From the NCBI RefSeq assembly GCF_008831285.2, contig NW_022204774.1:1-41595 (forward strand): a stretch of 41,595 bases of DNA, given 5' to 3'. The position numbers and the translations under genes are program-made. The first letter of the stretch is position 1; each line of letters starts with the position of its first letter. Below, one piece after another: positions 34,639 through 41,595 of this stretch. The DNA comes from Nymphaea colorata (lineage: Eukaryota > Streptophyta > Magnoliopsida > Nymphaeales > Nymphaeaceae). The notes beneath the pieces are model-generated. The model was given only the letters and a program-made list of their open reading frames with translations, was not told the DNA's origin and ran no database searches.

Positions 34639-35099
34639 TTGTTAATTTTTCATGAAGAAATCTATATAAAATTTATAGTCCATCGGGAGAGGAAAAGCTA
34701 TAAATATGGTTAACACTTATGACTGGTTGAACAGTAATGACTTGTTGTAAAGATTGTATTGATCTATGCATGATTGATACAGTTGACTTCGAAGGGTGCT
34801 TATTGTAGTGGTTGATATACACGGAATTAAGTATTGGAGTCAAGTTTCATAGCAAATATGCTTAGAGTCATTTATATTCTTATATCTATTATAAAAGAAC
34901 TTGGTTAAAAGCTTCTATTGATCCAAATCCTATTTATCTATATTAATCCCTCCGATAGATTGATTACTTTTTAATGACAAGCTTGGTATAGCCTAAATGA
35001 CCTTAAGATATAGTCTATACCATATTGCAGAAGCTAGACTTTGTTTTTTCTATTATTTATAATAGCTAAGTTCTATGATTATAATTTAATTTCGATTCA
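34639..35099. other. intergenic, divergent
   Basis: About 460 AT-rich bases. A short inverted repeat (TTGGTATAG..CTATACCA, about 34982-35023) could form a hairpin. GATTATAATTT at 35078-35088, about 12 bases before the next ATG, matches the element before the WxxW genes. No RNA gene recognised. Confidence 0.35.
35078..35088 (+). promoter_or_regulatory. Possible TATA-like element before the pseudokinase gene
   Basis: GATTATAATTT lies about 12 bases upstream of ATG 35100. Shared with two other gene starts in the window; significance unproven in AT-rich DNA. Confidence 0.3.
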
Positions 35100-38000
35100 A
35101 TGGAAAAAGAAAATAAGTAAAATTTTATCGAACTCCCTCTGCACGCCTTTAAGAAGAAGATATACCCAATTCCTTCGTTCTTGATTTAATCTAAGCTTCA
35201 AAGGACGGCTAAAAATTTACAAGAGCTCAAGAAGATCATATAATCGCAGGAGTACGTTTGTGTTTCGGTCATCTCGGAAGAGAGGAACATCTTTTGCGTC
35301 AAATTGGAAAGCAATGATAAATTGGGCATCATCGAAGTCAAGGAAGCATCATCAAAAAATCGATGCATCTATGTTTCCCTCAATTTGAATAGCTCTTTGA
35401 AGAAAGAAATTCGGCCCTTCTTTCTGATGAAGAATTGGAAGATCGAAAATAAGATATATATCGAAGATGACCGAGGAGCTGGAATTGCGTTACTTGAATA
35501 TAATTTCGCAGAGATGGATCTGAGAAACTTCATCAATAAGCAACAGGGATTGGGAAATAAGCTATCACAAGAAATGATGAGAAAAATGGCCAAGGATTTG
35601 CTCGAAAATCTATGCTTTTATCATTTGGAGCAAACCACTCTTTTGGATATTCGGCCCGAAACTATCCTATTCTAAAGTGGAAGATGGTTCATTTTGAACG
35701 GAGATAATGCCACAAAGGCAGTCAACGAATTCGGTTCAACTCTCAGCAGGCCAATCAGCAACAAATTCTCTGATAAGCGTTATCTTTCCCCTCTAATCTT
35801 GGAAAACCACGCAAAAAGCGACGCAAATATCATGCATAATCCCTACAAGTCAGACGTCTACTCGTTAGGCCTTGTCATTTTAGAGCTTTTCACTCTTGGA
35901 GTCATGGACAAATGCCAATTCAAAGAAATGCTTGAAACGAGGAGAGGAATAAAAGAGGTCTTGAATTCATTTGAAGTATCATTCAGATAGAAATTTTTAC
36001 TGGTTGGAGAGAAGCAGATGAAGATTCCCAATTTGCTGAGAGAGATGCTTGCAGAAAAATAGTAGAATAGAAGCTATATCTTCGAGATATGCTTTATGCT
36101 CAAATTTACCACATAACTCCTTTCGAAAATTTTGCCTCCTTTTGAACAATTTTTCAAGAAAGAAATAATCGAGCAGATCGTATCATCAAGGAAAAGGATA
36201 ATCTACTCTCAATGTCCGATATAATATGAAGGAGAAATAGATCTCCAAATTCTGCAAGAAAGGGACGAGTATGTAAGGTAAGGAAGAGGAATCATGTTCT
36301 ATAACGGTCAACGCATCTTCGACGGCGAATGGCATCAAAACATTCCTACTGGGAAGTGTGTAATCCAATTTTCTCCTCTTTTGAGTTATGACGGCCATAT
36401 GTAAAGAGGCATGCTTCATGGCCAAGGTGTCTTAAGCTTCAATGGAGGGAGAATCGGAGAGACAAGATGGTATGAAGGACTTTCATAAGAAAATCAGAAA
36501 ATCTATTTGAGTCCGAAGAGATTGAAAGCGGTTACTATGTCTTCAAGGAAGAAAAAGTGAAGTCTTCATTTTAGACCTTAGTCTACTACCACAAGATATA
36601 ATAGAATTCAACCAAATATGTCATCAATCTGATCGATGTTCAGATTAATCAAAAGATAATGAAGATCCTAAAGAGGTTCTTCAGGTATTTGACCATAAAA
36701 AAGATAACTATGCAAGGAAATACTAAAAATTTCCATTACTTCCCTTCTGAATTCTAATTAATCAGGCTTGATGTCGTTGATTTGAAGAACCAGCAGTTCT
36801 GTATCTAAATGCTTGCGGGCAAAAACTCTTCATTTGCCTATTTATAGAAGATATTCTATGAGACTAGCATAAGAATGGCAGATATCGAGGTTGATTGCAG
36901 CGGAAATTCCTAATTTAGTGAGGAAGCATTCAGAGATTTAATCTCAGTCATCCCCAGTATAAAAACGTTGAATATTTCCAACTGTGCACAAATATCTGAT
37001 TCTTCTTTGAGATTTGTCTGCCAGAATGCCAATTGTGCAGGCCTGCTTCATCTCTTCATTGATGGATTGCAGATCACTGATAAAAGCTTTGTTGATCTCT
37101 TGTTTTCACCCATCATGAATCAATTAGAAACGATAAGCTTGAGTAATTGCAAAAAAGTTACGAGCCAAAAGGTAGCTGACTTTTTCTCACATGAAAAATC
37201 TTTCGGATTGAAGAATATCAATATCAGTGGAGTCCATATCGACCATCACGGCTTCGAAAAGATTATATCTAATCATGACTTTAAGAACTTGGTAGAGTTC
37301 AATGTGGGCATGTGCCATAAAATAAGCGAAAAAATGATAACTGATTTCATGAAAAAGCCAAACATCAGCTGTTTGAGGAGACTATTCCTTTATTCAACAA
37401 CCTTCAAAGACCCTATCTTATAGCTTCTTTCATCAAATTCAACGGTCTTGAATGCTATAACCAAGATTGATTTTTCAGGCTGCATCAATTTTACACCTTT
37501 AGGTTTCTCTAAATACTTCATGAGTGACAATGTCTATGAACTCTAAAGCTTAAATCTTAGTGGAACATAAATAACGGACTAACTTCTTTCTCTTTTGTCC
37601 AAGAAGAGCTTCATTTCAAGCAAACTAAAAGATTTATCATTAAGTTGCTGCTATGCCTTGACAGATAAGGGCATAAAAGACTTTTTAAAACCAGACAAGT
37701 TTACCTTCTTGAAAAAACTTAATCTAAGTCGCAACAACTTCTCAAATGATACCTTATTCGTGCTTTCGGAAGTCACTTCAAGATAGCTAAACTCTATTAA
37801 TTTGTCCAAATGCAGCAAGATGAATGACTTAGGCGTTGAGAAATTCTTAAACTCTTAAAATGCTAAGTCGTTGTTTGAATTAGATCTGAGCGGCACTGGT
37901 GTAAAAGAAACTTCTTTTTCCATGCTGACAACATCAAAGTATACTCATTCATTAAAAAAACTCAGCTTTAATGATTGTAGGTATATTGAGTAAGCAGCTT

Positions 38001-39373
38001 TGATACAGTATGTGAGCTCGCCGAAGGCAGCAAAGCTATAATACCTTGAGCTTAATAATACGCTTATCACGGAAAGGACAATATAAAGCATTGACAACAA
38101 TCCTTTTCTCATACATAAAGGATTGAAAGTTTCATTCAATGGGTGCAAAAACATAACTGAAGAAATGCTGGGTCGGCTCTGTTTGATGAACAAGATCCAA
38201 ATTGAAAGAGAGAAAAACCACTCTATCTTGAAGAATGACCCAAAAGATTTCTCATAGCATTTTCTCTTGCATAAACTCAATGAACTCTAAGTAAGTAAAA
38301 AGGAAATACCGAATTTGGAAAAGATATTTTAATCTGATTATGCAATGAACTTATCCAAGATCAGCTTGAATTGGGTCACTCTTGATCTTTGCCTGTAAAA
38401 AATGTCCAAAAACTTAAGCCTGCAAAACGTGAAATACCTCAACATATCAGGATCATCATTTAAATAAGAGCCATTCCAAAACATACTAAAGTCCGTCATA
38501 GTCAAGCATGTAGAATATCTGGATTTAAGCTGGACAGAATGTTCAATTCCGTCCTTTTCGCTATGGCTGACTCTAACCATCTCAATGGATTAAGAACATT
38601 AAAATTGGCACGCTGTCATCGGATGAATGATAAAGGTTTTCAAAAATACTTTTCCACACCAAAGATAGCAACACTAACAACGCTTGACTTAAGATCAACT
38701 TTGATTACGAATGCAACTCTATAATCATTGTTCGGATCGAAATACTTGAAAAATTTGTCAAACTTGTGCTTGAGATCTTGCCAAAACATCAAAGATAGTG
38801 GCTTTTTAGAGTACTTCAAAAGCGGAAACTGTTCAATCTTGAAGGATCTGGATATAAGTTGGACCAAGATAACAGGGCAAATCTTCTCATATATGGCTAC
38901 GAGCAAAAAGATAAACCAACTTTACATTTTAAGGGCTTCTGGCTTGAAAGGAATTAATTTTAGCTCTGCAAGTTTATCTAGAGCAGCTCTGCATCGTCCC
39001 TAACATCGATATAAGTGAATTACAGCTAAATTACATCAAAGCTGATGCATTCGATATCGTCTAGCAGATTCTTTAACTCTCTGGAGGAGTTATAAATAAA
39101 AGGTTATAACTTGGATGAATTGAGTGTAAATGCACTCTCCACCATGATAAGATCATCGAACACGACCAAGCTCAAATGCTTAAAATTCACAAAAGGAAAA
39201 GGAGAATCCATGGAAAAGCTTTTAACTATTTCCAGCATTACATGGGAAAGATCTAGCATCTTTGCGTTGTTGGATTGACTGATACTTAGCTTGAGAAGTG
39301 GAAGAAAACTTTTAAAAAGTGCATCATCGAACATAGTGATAGAACGCAGAAGGAAACTGAAGTTGTTGATTGA
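35100..39373 (+). CDS. Pseudokinase-MORN-LRR fusion protein
   Basis: About 1,420 residues. A protein-kinase fold occupies residues ~45-330: EYNFAEMDLRNFINKQQ (hinge and helix D), MAKDLLENLCFYHLEQTTLL, DIRPETILFESGRWFILN, then the C-lobe motif NPYKSDVYSLGLVILELFTL. The HRD Asp is present (LDIRPET) but the catalytic Asn is Thr and the DFG is replaced by NGD, so it is probably a pseudokinase. Three MORN repeats follow (~residues 375-460: YEGEIDLQI, GRGIMFYNGQRIFDGEWHQN, YDGHMERGMLHGQGVLSFNG). From ~600 to the end are cysteine-type (FBXL/AMN1-like) LRRs: LETISLSNCKKVTSQK, LKDLSLSCCYALTDKG, SLFELDLSGTGVKETSF, TLKLARCHRMNDKGF. MORN repeats bind membranes or scaffold cytoskeleton. The kinase region is one clean frame apart from TAR; the LRR region has several -1 changes. 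Stop TGA 39371-39373. Confidence 0.85.
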
Positions 39374-39717
39374 TATTACTATTGATGATAAATTATATAT
39401 CTCTTATTAATTACATTTCAAATTCAACCAGTATGCTCATATAAACAAGTTCTTGCGATGCTTTATTGGTTAAAAAACCAAAAAAACCAATGGATATGGC
39501 CAACATCTTTTCTCCAATAAAAATTGTATAAACATATTCAAAAATGTTAAGCAATGTGTAATAAGTAAAACTATTAGCATTCTCAATACAAAGCATTTTA
39601 ATGCTTGAAAGATTTTATTAATATGGACATGAAAAGGATAGGGATTATATATATAATCAAATGCAATAGACAAAAATTTATTCATTCAAAATAAATATCC
39701 AAAAGGTGACTGGAAAA
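39374..39717. other. intergenic with hydrophobic minus-strand frames
   Basis: About 340 bases. Two overlapping minus-strand frames (39437-39685 and 39405-39596) read as hydrophobic peptides (LRMLIVLLITHCLTFL; MLAISIGFFGFLTNKAS). They may be a small membrane-protein gene convergent with the LRR gene or chance frames in AT-rich DNA. A short TATATATA run lies near 39650. Confidence 0.3.
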
Positions 39718-41512
39718 ATGATCCAGGAGGGAAGGAAATATTCAATCAAACTACTTAATCGTAATTTTGCATTAATCTAAGAGTCATAGATAAAAAAACT
39801 TCAAGGGAAGTAGCTGAAGATGGACAGGCAAGCTTCTATCAAGAAGCTTCGTTTCAAATTCCCGCATCGTAAATTAACCGTAACGCTAAGGTATGGATGA
39901 TTTTAGCTAGATAACCATCACTCTTATGGATGATACTAATCCAGTGATGACAGAGGTCGGCTCAATGGAGCTCCTAGTTATGAATTTCAAAATTTACTCG
40001 AAAAAAATGTTTACCATGACATTGGGAGAGAGCTCTAGCATCGATTTGGAAATGAGACTGAGCTTAAATTCTTTTGAAATAGGAGATCCTCTTAGAGATC
40101 AACCACAGTTTCGCAAGACTTAATAGAAAGTGCACCCATCAGGCGAGCAAAAACTTAATCATCATTACCAGAAGCGAAACCTTTCATCCAAGCAAAGCTT
40201 TTAACAGCTTCAAGTGAAAATGATGAAATAATAGGGCTGACTATGATAAAAACTAAGGAAAAAGAAAATGATTAATAAAAAATGTCTTTGAGCCAAAACT
40301 CAAAAAATGAAGCATTAAGACCTCCATCGATTGATAAAAAGTCACCATTTTCCAAATAAATTGAAGAAAGTGTAAATAAATTAAGCAGGATCGGGCAAGA
40401 TGCATAGAAAATAAACCCAACCATACAACACGATAAGGCTATTTTCGAAACTTAATGAATATGATGGACAAATTCGAGGAGATTCATGAGAAAGAGAATG
40501 CTTTAAGCCATGAAACATCACTAAATGATGTTATTGAATGCATACTGCCTTCTTCAAAGCTTCAAATATAACGAAGCTTTAACATATGTCTGGCTCCTTC
40601 AAACAACCAAGTACGTAATTTCAAGAAACGCTATCAGTTAGTAAAGGACACTTCCCTTGAGGAAAGCCATGAGAGGTTGATATTATATCCTAGAATAACA
40701 TGGAAAGCGATTAGAGATAGCTAACCAAGCTTGAATTCATCAAACTGAATAAAATAACTCAACTTTCCAAAAAAGTAGAGATATCTCGACTTAAAAATGC
40801 CTTTCTTGTCAAATCAAATGAAGAACTTAAGATTGCGCTTGCATAAGCCAACCAAAAAATTGAGATCTCCAAAAATGTCATCAATCAAAAGAATATGCTC
40901 ATCCAAGAAGAGTTTAAGAAGCTGAGAGAGCAATTGGAGAATGTGAACATGAAACTTATGGCAAAGAGCAATGAGATCAACCAAAGAGAAGCTAAAGTGG
41001 TGAATCTTCAAAATACAGTTGAACAGCAGGTGCGGGATATCAATAATCTGAAGAAGGAACTCAAGGACAGTCATGAAATTATTCATTACCTTAAAGATAA
41101 GATGATAGGATAGGACCATAGTGAAGTGCATAAAAGCAGGATCTAAGAAAAAAGGAAGATAAACATACGATGAGTATTGATACATCTCACTAATAAGAGT
41201 TCAAGTTTTTTTCTCCTCACATTTCTGAAATCAGACATAATCCTGAAAAAGTACAAGCGACGGATAAGGATAAGAAGTTAAAGAGAAAGAAACTAGTTGA
41301 TACCCATCTTTTCAGGAAATTCAGCTACAGTAAAATTGAATCTTATGATGTCAATAAACATAAATAAGCATCCAAAAGTAGTACTGACCTAATCTTTGAT
41401 AAGCTGGAACAATTGATCCTGGTTGGACCTAAAAGAGACTTCTTTAGCTTCTCTGATACATTTATCTATTCATAATCTAATTTAGATACGTATTAATATA
41501 TGAAACAAAAAG
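39718..41512 (+). CDS. C2-like/coiled-coil protein, terminal gene reaching the telomere
   Basis: ATG 39718 is the first in frame; ATG 39820 in the same frame is an alternative. A beta-rich N-terminal region (IKKLRFKFPHRKLTVTLR, ITITLMDDTNPVMTEVGSME, LLVMNFKIYSKKMFTMTLG) resembles a C2-type domain. A charged linker and a clear coiled coil follow (MLIQEEFKKLREQLENVNMK; NEINQREAKVVNLQNTVEQQ; INNLKKELKDSHEIIHYL). The coiled-coil frame meets TGA at 41170-41172. A -1 shift continues into another 110 codons of protein-like sequence (EFKFFSPHISEIRHNPEKV; SSTDLIFDKLEQLILVGPKR; FFSFSDTFIYSESNLDTY). These run open through 41512 into the telomere, which reads Val-Gly repeats. A TGA at 41501-41503 lies one frame away. 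The architecture echoes the giant C2/coiled-coil gene at 13276. Function unknown. Confidence 0.55.
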
Positions 41513-41595
41513 TTGGGGTTGGGGTTGGGGTTGGGGTTGGGGTTGGGGTTGGGGTTGGGGTTGGGGTTGGGGTTGGGGTTGGGGTTGGGGTTGGG
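41513..41595 (+). repeat. Telomere, (GGGGTT)n, chromosome end
   Basis: About 14 uninterrupted TTGGGG units to the last base of the window, G-rich strand 5'->3' toward the end, as expected for a right-hand telomere. GGGGTT is the oligohymenophorean repeat (Tetrahymena, Glaucoma). No GGGTTT variants are seen, unlike Paramecium. Only about 10 bases of non-repeat DNA separate the last TGA from the array. Confidence 0.98.

Noticed and set aside
1-41595. UAR=Gln code (Tetrahymena/Paramecium type)
   Set aside because: First assumption, dropped because TAA and TAG fall on invariant Glu positions in VPS35L, 5-oxoprolinase and the ALDH homologue.
1-41595. CRISPR arrays, insertion sequences, phage or bacterial operons
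   Set aside because: No direct-repeat/spacer pattern, transposase or ribosome-binding-site-led operon; all recognised genes are eukaryotic.
1-41595. Euplotes-style +1 frameshifting at stop codons
   Set aside because: Observed frame changes are -1 and not tied to a stop-codon context; TAA/TAG are sense codons here.

Overview
This window is the telomere-capped end of a macronuclear chromosome from a ciliate, most likely a peritrich (Oligohymenophorea: relatives of Vorticella, Epistylis, Carchesium, Zoothamnium). Four signs support this. (1) The last 83 bases are a pure (GGGGTT)n telomere. (2) Genes are packed head to tail on both strands with very short gaps. (3) The few introns I can place are about 15-31 nt. 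(4) TAA and TAG occur constantly inside otherwise clean reading frames, while genes end at TGA. At positions where homologous families have an invariant glutamate (VPS35L 'SIR-E-LIPR' and 'YV-E-AS'; 5-oxoprolinase 'LS-E-DP' and 'TNALL-E-RKG'; ALDH 'VD-E-TADLE') this DNA carries TAA or TAG. UAR therefore appears to mean Glu (peritrich nuclear code, NCBI table 30), not the Gln of most ciliates. A standard-code translation breaks nearly every gene here into fragments.

Layout, left to right: 5-oxoprolinase (minus, runs off the left edge); a Vps54-like GARP subunit (plus); an aldehyde-dehydrogenase homologue lacking its catalytic residues (plus); a FYVE-like zinc-finger/coiled-coil protein (minus); an OSCA/CSC1/TMEM63 channel (plus); two small unassigned genes (minus); a ~1600-residue C2-like/coiled-coil protein (plus); a coiled-coil protein (minus); a secreted S1/P1 nuclease with a 15-nt intron (minus); a large CNH-RING Vps39/TRAP1-like tethering protein (minus); a tandem pair of secreted WxxW (mucin CysD-like) proteins (minus); an ankyrin-repeat protein and an unassigned beta-rich protein (both minus); a small single-TM protein with two introns (plus); VPS35L/Retriever (plus); a cyclin (minus); a weakly supported membrane protein (plus); an RNF115/126-type E3 ligase (minus); a pseudokinase-MORN-LRR protein (plus); and a C2-like/coiled-coil protein (plus) whose frame reaches the telomere.

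Functional theme: four genes act in endosome/Golgi trafficking (Vps54, FYVE-like, Vps39/TRAP1-like, VPS35L). I see no operon logic; linkage may be chance. Many genes need one or more single-base frame changes, nearly always as if one base were missing. I read these mainly as deletion errors in the sequence, but real frameshifting is not excluded. Gene ends are therefore reliable where a TGA follows recognisable family sequence, while exact internal frames are not.
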